In this document: positions 1 through 7,952 of the stretch, one piece after another | Layout: each line of letters begins with the position of its first letter | How positions within the stretch are numbered: the stretch's first letter is position 1 | NCBI GenBank assembly: GCA_030744755.1 | Contig: JASLPY010000042.1 | Span: 1 to 43,863, forward strand | Direction: 5' to 3' | Source: Kiritimatiellia bacterium | Lineage (GTDB): Bacteria; Verrucomicrobiota; Kiritimatiellia; UBA8416; JADHWI01 | Length of the DNA: 43,863 nucleotides | Position numbers and translations under genes: made by a program | The notes under the pieces: model-generated | Database searches by the model: none | Seen by the model: the letters and a program-made list of their open reading frames with translations, nothing else | What the model was told of the DNA's origin: nothing

Positions 1-98
1 GAGGCAGGCATCGCTACGCGGACGGCGGACCTTTCCCGCTAACGCCTAGCGCCTAACCACTAACCACTGCGTTCTGTGCTCACAGCGCAAGAATGCTC
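1..98 (+). repeat. 3' part of composite dispersed repeat (copy 1)
   Basis: These bases match 2608-2704 almost exactly, with a few substitutions and one single-base insertion near base 90. They include the word-like string CCTAGCGCCTAACC, which is the right arm of the inverted repeat in the complete copy at 2454-2704. The copy is cut by the window start. Confidence 0.9.
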
Positions 99-120
99 CA
101 TGGATGGCCTCTATCAATAT

Positions 121-234
121 GCTACAATCCACCTCACGATCGAAATCATGCAGGGTGATATAGCGAAGCTGAAAGTTGATGCCATCGTCAACGTGGCGAA
201 TTCTATGCTCTTAGGGGGCGCTGGCGTACATGGA
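121..234 (+). pseudogene. Decayed macrodomain gene fragment with its promoter region
   Basis: Translation here gives [18 protein letters not shown] followed by LLGGAGV. This aligns with the first ~35 residues of the intact macrodomain gene at 4963 ([27 protein letters not shown]). The homology starts upstream of the start codon: CTACAATCCACC here matches GTATAATCCACC there, so the promoter was copied too. The ATG of the intact gene corresponds to ACG at 136-138, and similarity stops near base 234, before most of the fold. An in-frame reading from 76 exists but cannot encode a complete macrodomain. It is a dead copy from duplication or from a related gene. Confidence 0.7.
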
Positions 235-330
235 AATACAATATATGCACCATATACCCATTTACAGGGGATTTCTGCGTGCTAATTCAGGGATCATTGT
301 GGTAAGTCGGTGTTGTTGTGGCAATAGGGA

Positions 331-2451
331 ATGAAAAGCAAAACGATCGTTTCAAAATATAGGACTGAGTTTACTGCGCCGCCGAAGATGACGCCGCAGG
401 ATAGTTCTGTGGACGGCCCGTTGCTGGGTAACGGTGATATGGGCGTAGCAATGGCCGGCACCGCCAAAGAGCATCACTTCATTCTTTGCAAGAACGACCT
501 CTGGCGGTTGGCTCATGAATACGACAAGTCTTGTCCTGTACCGCTGGGGCAACTGTCCATCCTCCCCGATGGCTTTGCTCGCGCCAGTTACCGAGTCACG
601 CAGGATCTGTATACCGCGACTACCAGCGGTGTCTTTGAATTGCCAAAGGCGTCCATGACCATGACCTGCTACGTGGCGGCTACAAGGAATCTACTGTCCG
701 TCGAAATAGCTGTTACAGGGCGTGCCGTCAATGCAAGGGCTTCACTCACCGTAGCCGGTGGGCGTGGCGCAGAGACACAGACAGGTAGAACGGATTCGAC
801 CTTCTGGGGAATCCGTGCCTTTTCCATGGATGTGGGTATTCCCACCGGAACAGCAGCGGTTTGGACCTTGTGTGAAGAGGACCGTCTGGGAGCCGATGGG
901 GCCTTTGTGGTTACCCCCGACAAACCGGTAACCCTGGTGCTGGCCATGGAGAGTGTTTTTCAACATGACGATTACCTTGCGGCGGCCAAAGCTTCGCTCA
1001 AAGACCTCTCCACGATCCGGCAGGCTCACGAAGCATGGTGGGCCGACTACTGGGAAAAGTCCTTTGTCAGTATCGACGATCCGGTGATCGAGAAACAGTA
1101 CTACCTCTCCCTCTACGGTATGGGGAGCTGCTCCCGGAACCCGACGTTTCCTCCCAGTATTTTTGGCTGGGTAACAACGGACAACCCTCTCTGGCTCGGG
1201 GATTATCACCTTAACTACAACCACCAAGCTCCCTTTTATGGACTGGCCCGGGCCAACCGTCTTGAGCAGGCCGATCCTCATGATGCGCCTTTCCTCGACT
1301 TCATGGAGCGCGCGGCCTGGCACTGCCGGGAGATGTACGGGCACGAGGGAGGCATTTACCCCGTCGGTATCGGCCCCAAGGGAATTGAAACCACCTATAA
1401 CGCTGAGAACTATTTTGAAGATGTCAGCGATTGCGTAGAGCATGGTGGGCTTTTCTATTCGCAACGGACCAACGGCTCCTATGGTCTTGTGAACATGGCT
1501 CCTCGCTGGTACACCACACTTGACCTCGACTATGGCAGAAAGATTTATCCCTTTGTTCTTCAGATAGCTGTCTTCTGGCAGAACTACCTGACCTGGGATG
1601 AGGCCGGCAAACGCTACCTCATCGAGAATGACTCCTGCCATGAGGGCTCTCCTAACACTGAGATGAACTCCTGCGTCTCTCTGGCACTGTGCCGACTCGC
1701 CTTGACTCTGGCACTGGACTTGAGCCGTACCCTTGAGGAGGATGCTGAACGGTGCGAGGCGTGGGAGCATATTCTCAATCATCTCAGTATCGGCAGCGTG
1801 CAGGAGCGAGAAGGTAAGACTGTCTTTCGCTACACCGAGAGGGGCAGGGGCTGGTGGAAGAACAACACCATTGGTATCCAGCAGATCTACCCGGCGGGTC
1901 AAGTAGATCTGGATAGCGATCCCGAGCTTCTCCGGGTTGCAAAGAATACGATCGATCTGATGCAACGCTGGCACGACTTTAACGGTTCCAACAGTTTCTT
2001 TCCTGCCGCCGTACGGATAGGATACGACCCGGCTAGAATCCTGCACGAGCTGCGGGTCTATGCAGAGCATGCCGGCCCCAACGGCTTTCAGCAGGGAAAC
2101 CCTCATGGTATTGAGAACCTGAGTACCGTCCCCAACACCATTAACGAGATGCTCTGCATGGGGCACAACGAAGTCATAAGACTTTTCCCGGTTTGGCCGA
2201 AAGACAAGGATGCCTCTTTTGTGAACATCCGATGCTGGGGCGCATTCACGGTATCTGCCGCATTGGCTGACGGGGTCGTACGGGATATCGTCATACGGAG
2301 CGAGAAGGGGCATGACTGCACGCTGGTCAACCCCTGGCCGGGAAAGAGCATCGCCTTGCTCCGCAATGGTATCGCAGCTGAAAACCTGGATGGTGATCGG
2401 GTCACGTTTTCAACTTCCGCAGGTGAGACTATTGGTCTCAAGAACACTTAA
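331..2451 (+). CDS. GH95-like glycoside hydrolase (alpha/alpha-barrel)
   Basis: A 706-residue protein without an evident signal peptide. The N-terminal LLGNGDMGVAM (about residues 31-41) resembles the 'IGNGRLGAM' start of the GH95 N-terminal beta-sandwich. GDYHLNYNHQAPFYG (about residues 289-303) matches the GH95 'HTNINLQMNYW' segment and keeps the N-x-N pair known to be catalytic in that family. A late segment (about residues 600-625, NEMLCMGHNEVIRLFPVWP) matches the family's C-terminal barrel edge before the final beta domain. GH95 members act on alpha-L-fucose or alpha-L-galactose linkages; the substrate here is unknown and the similarity looks distant. The ATG at 331 has only a weak Shine-Dalgarno. 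Copies of the same repeat lie on both sides (1-98 and 2454-2704), so the gene may have moved or been captured as a unit. Its neighbour is a sulfatase, consistent with sulfated glycan breakdown. Confidence 0.7.
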   Translation: MKSKTIVSKYRTEFTAPPKMTPQDSSVDGPLLGNGDMGVAMAGTAKEHHFILCKNDLWRLAHEYDKSCPVPLGQLSILPDGFARASYRVTQDLYTATTSGVFELPKASMTMTCYVAATRNLLSVEIAVTGRAVNARASLTVAGGRGAETQTGRTDSTFWGIRAFSMDVGIPTGTAAVWTLCEEDRLGADGAFVVTPDKPVTLVLAMESVFQHDDYLAAAKASLKDLSTIRQAHEAWWADYWEKSFVSIDDPVIEKQYYLSLYGMGSCSRNPTFPPSIFGWVTTDNPLWLGDYHLNYNHQAPFYGLARANRLEQADPHDAPFLDFMERAAWHCREMYGHEGGIYPVGIGPKGIETTYNAENYFEDVSDCVEHGGLFYSQRTNGSYGLVNMAPRWYTTLDLDYGRKIYPFVLQIAVFWQNYLTWDEAGKRYLIENDSCHEGSPNTEMNSCVSLALCRLALTLALDLSRTLEEDAERCEAWEHILNHLSIGSVQEREGKTVFRYTERGRGWWKNNTIGIQQIYPAGQVDLDSDPELLRVAKNTIDLMQRWHDFNGSNSFFPAAVRIGYDPARILHELRVYAEHAGPNGFQQGNPHGIENLSTVPNTINEMLCMGHNEVIRLFPVWPKDKDASFVNIRCWGAFTVSAALADGVVRDIVIRSEKGHDCTLVNPWPGKSIALLRNGIAAENLDGDRVTFSTSAGETIGLKNT

Positions 2452-2453
2452 AA

Positions 2454-2704
2454 GAGCCATCTGCGTTGTGAAACAGATCAACGGGGGCAGGGTGAAACCG
2501 GGGTACGAGATTCTGTTTACCCCACAGCACAAGGGGTTAGGCGCTAGGTGTTAGTAGCTAGGATTCTGGGACAGCGCAAATCGACCCCACGGTTTTGGGT
2601 GGGATACGAGGCAGGCATCGCTATGAGGACGGCGGACCTTTCCCGCTAACGCCTAGCGCCTAACCACTAACCACTGCGTTCTGCGCTCACAGCGCAGAAT
2701 GCTC
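2454..2704 (+). repeat. Complete composite dispersed repeat (element C), about 251 bases
   Basis: The 5' 75 bases (2454-2528) recur at 43789-43863 and the 3' 97 bases (2608-2704) recur at 1-98, so this is the only complete copy. Inside, GGTTAGGCGCTAGGTGTTAG (2535-2554) and CTAACGCCTAGCGCCTAACC (2646-2665) are inverted repeats with one mismatch in 20. A 7-base hairpin with loop CAC lies at 2681-2697. It starts two bases after the hydrolase stop codon. No ORF or transposase is seen inside, so it looks like a non-autonomous element. Confidence 0.85.
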
Positions 2705-2714
2705 TAAAAGGATG

Positions 2715-2742
2715 TTTCCATATTCAAAGGTCGGATTATAGT
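2715..2742 (+). promoter_or_regulatory. Candidate promoter for sulfatase gene
   Basis: TTTCCA (2715-2720) and TATAGT (2737-2742) are separated by 16 bases and lie about 60 bases before the GTG start at 2800. The -10 is good and the -35 is weak (4 of 6). Confidence 0.35.
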
Positions 2743-2799
2743 ATCCATATTATTCTGCCATGGTGACCGCGGACGTTTCGGATTAAGGGAGAGCACGTT

Positions 2800-4206
2800 G
2801 TGAAAAGAAGAGATTTTCTAAAGACAGCCGGTTACGGGATCCTTGCCACTGCAACTCTGAGCCGGGCGGAAACCAGGAGTGAATCCGCAAAACCAAACAT
2901 CCTTATTATCATGTCCGACCAGCAGTTCGGAGATGGAATGAGCTGTGTGCTGGGAAGGAAGTATCTGCATACTCCCCACATGGATTCGTTGGCGGAGAAT
3001 GGGATGCGCTTTACGCGCGCGTACTCACCTAATCCGCTCTGTACTCCTATGCGGACGTCAATGATGCTCGGGAAATATCCTCACCAGACGGGAGTACAGA
3101 CAAACGGTGGCAGGTTCAGAAAGGAAGCCGGCTCTGAAACCATTGGAAAGATCTTCCGCGAGGCAGGATACGAGGCAGCTTACTTCGGAAAATGGCATGT
3201 GGCTTTCAGGAATGACAACGCGTTTGAACCGTACCTGCAACGGGGCTGCGTTCTTGACGCGAAACGTGCCGCCGACTTTGTCCGGAAAAAACATGACCGC
3301 CCTTTTCTTATGATAGCGTCGTTCCTGAGTCCTCACGAAATCTGCGAGTGGGCGCGCAAGCAGAACCTGCCCGGTGGAAGTATCGGCGATCCCCCGCCAC
3401 TTGATCAACGCCCGCCGTTACGAGAGAATGCCGCGCCACCGAAGAATGAGACTGACATCATGACTCACATGCGTAAGTCCTATCATGCCACCAGGATGTT
3501 TCCTGTTGGCAACTATACTGTTGATGACTGGCGGCGGCATATATGGGGTTATTACCGGTTGATCGAGAGAATGGATGGATTCGTTGGAAAGGTGATGAAG
3601 GCCCTGCGTGAAAGCGGCCAGGAAGAAAACACGGTCGTCGTATTTCTCAGCGATCACGGTGACTGTCATGGCGCGCATGGCTGGAACCAGAAGACTGTAT
3701 TCTACGACGAATCGGCACGCGTTCCGTTCGTCATCAGCCAGAAAGGCACAACGCCAAAAGGAACATGCGATCTTCTTCTTAACGTGGGCGTGGACATGAT
3801 TCCTACCATCTGCGATTTCGCCGGGATCAAGCCCCCTGACGGACTGCCGGGCAACAGTATGAAAGCACCGGCACTGGGCAAATCACCTTCCTGGAAACGT
3901 GAATATGTGGTCACACAGAACTGCCTGGCCCAGGGCGCAACCGTCGACGATAAGAAAATCAGGCCGCACGGGCGAATGATCCGAAGTGACCGGTACAAGT
4001 ACTGCCTGTACAGTGAGGGAGAGCGCAGGGAATCGCTCGTCGATATGGAGAAGGACCCCGGGGAGATGATTAACCAGGCGGGCAATCCTGGTTTCAAAGA
4101 GGCACTCAACCAGCACAGGGGATTTCTAAAGGAGTTCGCTGAGCGGCACAAAGACGAAATGGCCCTTGAGATGCTGAGACATGTGGAAGAAGCAAAAGGA
4201 GCATGA
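2800..4206 (+). CDS. Tat-exported sulfatase (formylglycine-dependent type)
   Basis: A 468-residue type I sulfatase. The N-terminus KRRDFLKTAG is a twin-arginine-type export signal, so it should work outside the cytoplasm. The metal-binding start IIMSDQQ lies near residue 40. The activation motif CTPMR has Cys81, which fits C-x-P-x-R, the site converted to formylglycine by a maturase; the usual CxPSR serine is Met here. LSDHGD near residue 283 supplies further metal ligands. The GTG start is chosen because AAGGGA sits 9 bases upstream and the signal peptide begins there. Type I sulfatases hydrolyse sulfate esters on glycans; the specific substrate cannot be read from sequence. The stop is followed one base later by the next gene's ATG, so the two are an operon. 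Confidence 0.9.
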   Translation: MKRRDFLKTAGYGILATATLSRAETRSESAKPNILIIMSDQQFGDGMSCVLGRKYLHTPHMDSLAENGMRFTRAYSPNPLCTPMRTSMMLGKYPHQTGVQTNGGRFRKEAGSETIGKIFREAGYEAAYFGKWHVAFRNDNAFEPYLQRGCVLDAKRAADFVRKKHDRPFLMIASFLSPHEICEWARKQNLPGGSIGDPPPLDQRPPLRENAAPPKNETDIMTHMRKSYHATRMFPVGNYTVDDWRRHIWGYYRLIERMDGFVGKVMKALRESGQEENTVVVFLSDHGDCHGAHGWNQKTVFYDESARVPFVISQKGTTPKGTCDLLLNVGVDMIPTICDFAGIKPPDGLPGNSMKAPALGKSPSWKREYVVTQNCLAQGATVDDKKIRPHGRMIRSDRYKYCLYSEGERRESLVDMEKDPGEMINQAGNPGFKEALNQHRGFLKEFAERHKDEMALEMLRHVEEAKGA

Positions 4207-4207
4207 C

Positions 4208-4702
4208 ATGCGAACAATACGACCCCTCATATTAACCCTCCTGGGGATCCTGGTCTTCAATCCTGCGGCATTCGCGGCCGACGAAACGGCACGTGTGAAG
4301 GAACTGGACGCCTACTGGGCCAAGGTCGCCCGGGCGGTGAACACCGGGGATTTCGCTTTGTACAAATCGACCTGCCATCCGGAGGGCGTCCTGGTAACCG
4401 GGATCAAGAAACAGTGCTACCCACTTTCCAAGGCCCTGGCCCGCTGGAAGAAAGAGTTCGACGACACCAAGGCGGGCACCCGAGAATCCGGCCTGGAACT
4501 GCGCTTCCGGCAACGCGTAGGGGACGACACCACCGCGCATGAAACCGGGATGTTTCTCTACACCGCCGAAACCGCCGACGGAAAATCCATCCAGGAGTAT
4601 ATCCATTTCGAAGCCCTGCTGCTCAAGCGGGGCGGCTGGAAGGTCATGATGGAATACCAGAAATCGCAGGGCACTAAGGCAGAGTGGGACGAATTGAAGT
4701 GA
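4208..4702 (+). CDS. Secreted NTF2/SnoaL-like protein
   Basis: A 164-residue protein with a classical signal peptide (RPLILTLLGILVFNPAAFA) followed by about 140 residues. Those residues look like a SnoaL/DUF4440 cone fold: a helical start (DAYWAKVARAVNTGDFALY), then strands ending in HFEALLLKRGGWKVMMEYQ. An in-frame ATG at 4181 would overlap the sulfatase and lacks a ribosome site. The ATG at 4208 follows AAGGAG at 4196-4201 and starts directly at the signal peptide, so it is preferred. Such proteins are small ligand-binding or enzyme folds; no catalytic residue set is evident. It is coupled to the sulfatase and may assist it or act on the same substrate, which is inference. Confidence 0.75.
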   Translation: MRTIRPLILTLLGILVFNPAAFAADETARVKELDAYWAKVARAVNTGDFALYKSTCHPEGVLVTGIKKQCYPLSKALARWKKEFDDTKAGTRESGLELRFRQRVGDDTTAHETGMFLYTAETADGKSIQEYIHFEALLLKRGGWKVMMEYQKSQGTKAEWDELK

Positions 4703-4813
4703 ACACACAACGGGAGAGTCCCTGAACATGAGATTCCATCACTTCGCCTAATCGGATCAGGCAGAACGCGGGCCGGCAAAGCTCCTTCCGGCCACAGATT
4801 CAGGTGGCGGAGG

Positions 4814-4891
4814 ATTCTTTTCTATTGCCTCATTATCATCAATCAGAGCTATCGGCTTCATCTCTGAACCACAGCCAGGACAGTCGAAAGA
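4814..4891 (-). pseudogene. Possible IS91-type transposase C-terminal remnant
   Basis: On the minus strand a short reading frame contains CPGCGSEM followed by [13 protein letters not shown]. This resembles the zinc-ribbon-like 'CPxCGxxMxxIAxIxDxxxI' end common in IS91-family rolling-circle transposases. The rest of the transposase is absent. The match is short and comes from memory of the family, so confidence is low. Confidence 0.35.
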
Positions 4892-4924
4892 ATCAGTTCC
4901 ACGGGAAGTACTCGGGGGATTATT

Positions 4925-4955
4925 GGGGACACACCATCTGTCCCCGTGGTATAAT
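4925..4955 (+). promoter_or_regulatory. Promoter and operator-like palindrome of macrodomain gene
   Basis: A perfect -10 TATAAT lies at 4950-4955, seven bases before the ATG at 4963, with no Shine-Dalgarno between. Transcription would start at or next to the start codon, which implies a leaderless mRNA. GGGGACA (4925-4931) and TGTCCCC (4939-4945) form a perfect inverted repeat across the -35/spacer region and could be a repressor site or a repeat relic. The -35 is weak (GGGACA). Confidence 0.5.
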
Positions 4956-4962
4956 CCACCCA

Positions 4963-5517
4963 ATGATTGAGGTGGTCCAAGGCGATATTACGAAACTTGA
5001 AGTCGGCGCCATCGTAAATGCGGCGAACTCAACTTTACTTGGCGGCGGTGGGGTTGATGGTGCGATTCACCGTGCAGCTGGGCCGAAGCTACTGGCAGAG
5101 TGCACAACCCTCATGGGGTGCAAGACGGGAAATGCCAAGATAACCAAGGGGTACAACCTGCCGGCTGCGCACGTGATTCACACTGTCGGCCCCGTCTGGC
5201 ATGGCGGCAACAAGGGCGAACCGGAGTTGCTTGCGAGCTGCTACCGCCGTAGCCTTGAAGTGGCCGCTGAGAATGGAGTGAAGAGCATTGCCTTCCCATG
5301 CATCAGCACAGGAGTATACCGCTACCCAAAGGATGAGGCATGCCGGATTGCCCTGGAGACGACAACCACATTCCTCAAAGCACACTCCGAGATCGATAGG
5401 GTCGTGTTCGTGTGCTTTGGAGACGATGACAAGGACCGGTACAGGAGAGGATGCGCAGCTCTGGAGAGCCACGTTACTTTAAGAGTGGATCACAGTAGAT
5501 CGCCGCTCCAGAGGTGA
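4963..5517 (+). CDS. Macrodomain protein, O-acetyl-ADP-ribose deacetylase-like
   Basis: A 184-residue macrodomain. [19 protein letters not shown] near residues 20-38 is the ADP-ribose-binding NAAN and glycine-rich loop. [10 protein letters not shown] near residue 110 is the second phosphate-binding loop. The pattern matches the YmdB/MacroD class, which removes acetyl from O-acetyl-ADP-ribose or ADP-ribose from proteins. The upstream in-frame ATG at 4804 would add 53 residues of unrelated sequence crossing a transposase scrap; the TATAAT seven bases before 4963 supports the shorter start. The last ~23 codons and the stop lie inside a REP element (5450-5520), so the C-terminal tail after RYRRGC is repeat-derived. 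A decayed paralog lies at 121-234. Confidence 0.85.
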   Translation: MIEVVQGDITKLEVGAIVNAANSTLLGGGGVDGAIHRAAGPKLLAECTTLMGCKTGNAKITKGYNLPAAHVIHTVGPVWHGGNKGEPELLASCYRRSLEVAAENGVKSIAFPCISTGVYRYPKDEACRIALETTTTFLKAHSEIDRVVFVCFGDDDKDRYRRGCAALESHVTLRVDHSRSPLQR

Positions 5518-5520
5518 TCA
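5450..5520 (+). repeat. REP element copy a
   Basis: It begins GATGCGCAGCTCTGGAGAGC and ends with CTCCAGAGGTGATCA. The GCTCTGGAGAGC start pairs with the CTCCAGAG end to form a hairpin unit. It overlaps the 3' end of the macrodomain gene and supplies its stop codon. It diverges slightly from the others (CCACGTT for CCGCGCT). Confidence 0.85.
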
Positions 5521-5554
5521 TACAGAAAACACAGCCCGGCTGACACGGCAACAA

Positions 5555-5626
5555 GATGCGCAGCTCTGGAGAGCCGCGCTACTTTAAGTGTGGATCACAG
5601 TAGATCGCCTCTCCAGAGGTGATCAT
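5555..5626 (+). repeat. REP element copy b
   Basis: Same orientation as copy a, separated by a linker containing ACAGAAAACACAGCCCGGCT. That linker recurs between copies d and e, so the a-b and d-e pairs are duplicated doublets of the kind called BIMEs. It ends about 30 bases before the next gene's start. Confidence 0.85.
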
Positions 5627-5656
5627 TGAAGGACTGAACGAAGAGAGAGTAACTAC

Positions 5657-6796
5657 ATGAACAACCCGATATGGATCATGACGTCTGCTTTTCCGACGCT
5701 CACATTGGAAGAGATACTCGCTGTAACTCAAGAGATCGATGCCCAGGGAATGGAGCTGTGTGTCTTTCGCCGGGACGGCAGTCGGCAGGATCATGTGGCC
5801 ACCCACCTGAACTATGAGGATTTTGGAATTGATGATGCAAAACTCCTGATTGATACCTGCAACCAGAGAGGGTTGAGATTTTCTGTCGGAGCTTACCAGA
5901 ATATGATAGGCGGAGACCCTGATGAGCGTGTCAGGAATCAGAATCATATTCTGCAGTTAATCCGTATGGCGCACCTGCTGGGCGGCAATGCAAACGACAT
6001 CACCGTGGGCACGTTTGTCGGTTACAACCAGGAGCTAGGCGTACAGGACAACGGTTTTGAGAAAAACCTCGAAGAGTACAGCCGCATTTTCACGCCAATT
6101 GTTAAATACGCGGAAGATATGGGTGTTACGCTGACCTATGAGAATTGTCCCATGGAGGGCTGGCAACCGGCCACGACGCCAACAACCTACAACAATCTTC
6201 CGGGAACCCTGGCCGCCCGAAAGCTCATGTATGCATTGATCCCGTCTACTGCACAGGGGGAGACCTATGACCCTTCGCATGATGTCTGGCAGAACATAGA
6301 TCCTGTGGATGTAATTAACGCCAGTGATATGAGCCGTATTCACAGGGTGCATGTCAAGGGAACCCGCAACCTGATGAACGAGGCCCGTACGCACTGGGGT
6401 GCGCTCTATCCCATGCAGAGTGTGAACGCGGAGCTGGCTGCCCGGGCCGGAGTTCCAATACCAGCCCACGAGTGGGACCGGCATAACTACGAACCAATGC
6501 TGCCAGGTTTCGGAGGATCCGACAGCATGGACTGGCGCGCTTTCCTGGATGCTTTGATGCAGCGGGACTACAACAAACCATTTGTTATTGAGAACGAAGC
6601 AGACAATTCATCGCATACCGGTAATCATGCTGCAACGGTACAGGGATTCAAGGCTGCCGTGCTGTGTTTAGCCCCGATTGTATGGCCGCTGACTGAGAAG
6701 TCCGGATATCAGCACGACCAGAAAGGCGGTGAGCCATTGTCGGCTGCAAGTACAACGGATGTTCCTGTTGTAACCATGCAAGATCTCATGTCTTGA
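5657..6796 (+). CDS. Xylose-isomerase-like TIM-barrel protein (sugar isomerase/epimerase family)
   Basis: A 379-residue protein of the AP-endonuclease-2/xylose-isomerase TIM-barrel superfamily. Likely metal ligands lie on successive strands: the Glu in TYENCP (about residue 160), Asp/His in YDPSHD (about 211-216), His in HRVHVKG (about 234) and the final Glu in FVIENEAD (about 310). Members isomerise or epimerise sugars and polyols or cleave related substrates. The exact reaction is not evident. There is no signal peptide, so it is cytoplasmic. The ATG at 5657 follows GAAGAGAGAG. It sits between REP doublet a-b and REP c, together with the phosphoesterase gene downstream. Confidence 0.8.
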   Translation: MNNPIWIMTSAFPTLTLEEILAVTQEIDAQGMELCVFRRDGSRQDHVATHLNYEDFGIDDAKLLIDTCNQRGLRFSVGAYQNMIGGDPDERVRNQNHILQLIRMAHLLGGNANDITVGTFVGYNQELGVQDNGFEKNLEEYSRIFTPIVKYAEDMGVTLTYENCPMEGWQPATTPTTYNNLPGTLAARKLMYALIPSTAQGETYDPSHDVWQNIDPVDVINASDMSRIHRVHVKGTRNLMNEARTHWGALYPMQSVNAELAARAGVPIPAHEWDRHNYEPMLPGFGGSDSMDWRAFLDALMQRDYNKPFVIENEADNSSHTGNHAATVQGFKAAVLCLAPIVWPLTEKSGYQHDQKGGEPLSAASTTDVPVVTMQDLMS

Positions 6797-6944
6797 TCCG
6801 CTTCTGGATTCCGTTGAAAACCCTAAGCGGTGGGGTCGTCTATTCGCATTTGCAGAAGAATTGTAGCGCGGCAAAATCAGCAGTTGCCGTGTCCCCGTTC
6901 CTGCACCATCATAGGATCAATTACGTTACCGAGGAGAAACCGAT

Positions 6945-7853
6945 ATGCCGATTACGCTGCCGCCGCTGTCCAGACGACAGTTCCTGAAACGTTCCCTGGC
7001 CGGAACGGCCGGGATTCTTGTTGGCCGTATCACCCTTGCCGCAGACGCGACTGTTGATCCCTGCCGCTTCGCCCTGATGAGCGATGTACACATCGCCGGC
7101 GACAAAGCGAAGATCATGCGCGGCGTCAATCTCGTGGAACACTTTACGAGAGCATGCGCACAAATCGCGGAACTGAACCCCCGACCGGCTGCATCCGCGG
7201 TGACTGGAGACTGTACGCTGTTGGACGGTCAGCCTGACGATTACATGGTACTGTCGGAGGTCCTGGTGCCGATCCGCGAAGCGGGGGTGCCTGTACACCT
7301 TGTTCTTGGCAACCACGATTGCAGGGAACGCTGCTGGGCTTCCATTGCACCTGACGCCGGACAGGACAAGGTTGTGGAGAACCGCCACATCACTGTTGTC
7401 GAGTCACCGCACGCCAACTGGTTAATGCTGGATTCACTCGATGTCGTAAATCGGTCACCAGGTGCGTTGGGAGAGGCCCAGCTCAAATGGCTTGATGTCG
7501 CCCTGGCAGAACGGTCCGACAAGCCTGCATTGATCGTTACCCATCACAATCCACTCTTTGGAAAGGAGAAATCGGGTCTGTCCGATACCGGGCCACTCTA
7601 CGAAGTGCTGCTTTCTCACTCAAACGTCAAAGCCCATTTCTTCGGACACACGCACAAATGGAGCACCAAACCCCACGACAGTGGCATTCACCTCATCAAC
7701 CTGCCGCCGGTGGCCTATGTATTCAACAAGGAAAAGCCGAGCGGATGGATAGACGTGCGGTTGAAAGCCAATGGAGCCACCGTCCAGATGAACAGCCTGA
7801 ACCCGGAGCATAGACAGCACGGTCAGACAGTTGAACTGGAGTGGCGAGGATAG
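6945..7853 (+). CDS. Tat-exported calcineurin-like metallophosphoesterase
   Basis: A 302-residue binuclear metallophosphoesterase. All family motifs are present in order: SDVH (D47, H49), a GD pair at VTGDC, GNHD, a lone His in VTHHNP, and GHTH in FFGHTHKW. The N-terminus SRRQFLKRSL followed by a hydrophobic stretch ending at LAADA is a Tat-type signal, so the enzyme should act in the periplasm or at the surface. GAGGAG at 6931-6936 sets the ATG at 6945. The substrate (phosphomonoester or diester) is not determined. It lies 148 bases after the TIM-barrel gene on the same strand and ends 12 bases before REP copy c. Confidence 0.9.
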   Translation: MPITLPPLSRRQFLKRSLAGTAGILVGRITLAADATVDPCRFALMSDVHIAGDKAKIMRGVNLVEHFTRACAQIAELNPRPAASAVTGDCTLLDGQPDDYMVLSEVLVPIREAGVPVHLVLGNHDCRERCWASIAPDAGQDKVVENRHITVVESPHANWLMLDSLDVVNRSPGALGEAQLKWLDVALAERSDKPALIVTHHNPLFGKEKSGLSDTGPLYEVLLSHSNVKAHFFGHTHKWSTKPHDSGIHLINLPPVAYVFNKEKPSGWIDVRLKANGATVQMNSLNPEHRQHGQTVELEWRG

Positions 7854-7865
7854 CAGGAATCGTGA

Positions 7866-7937
7866 GATGCGCAGCTCTGGAGAGCCGCGCTACTTTAAGA
7901 GGTGATCACAGTAGATCGCCTCTCCAGAGGTGATCAT
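7866..7937 (+). repeat. REP element copy c, upstream of the transposase gene
   Basis: Full-length copy GATGCGCAGCTCTGGAGAGC to AGGTGATCAT. It ends 15 bases before the transposase ATG, so the transposase ribosome site (AGGA at 7941) follows directly. Confidence 0.9.
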
Positions 7938-7952
7938 CGTAGGACTGAGACG

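Noticed and set aside
742..2313. A 523-codon minus-strand open frame opposite the GH95-like gene
   Set aside because: The plus strand carries recognisable glycoside hydrolase motifs over the same interval; the antisense translation shows no domain, signal or conserved motif, and long antisense frames are common at this GC content.
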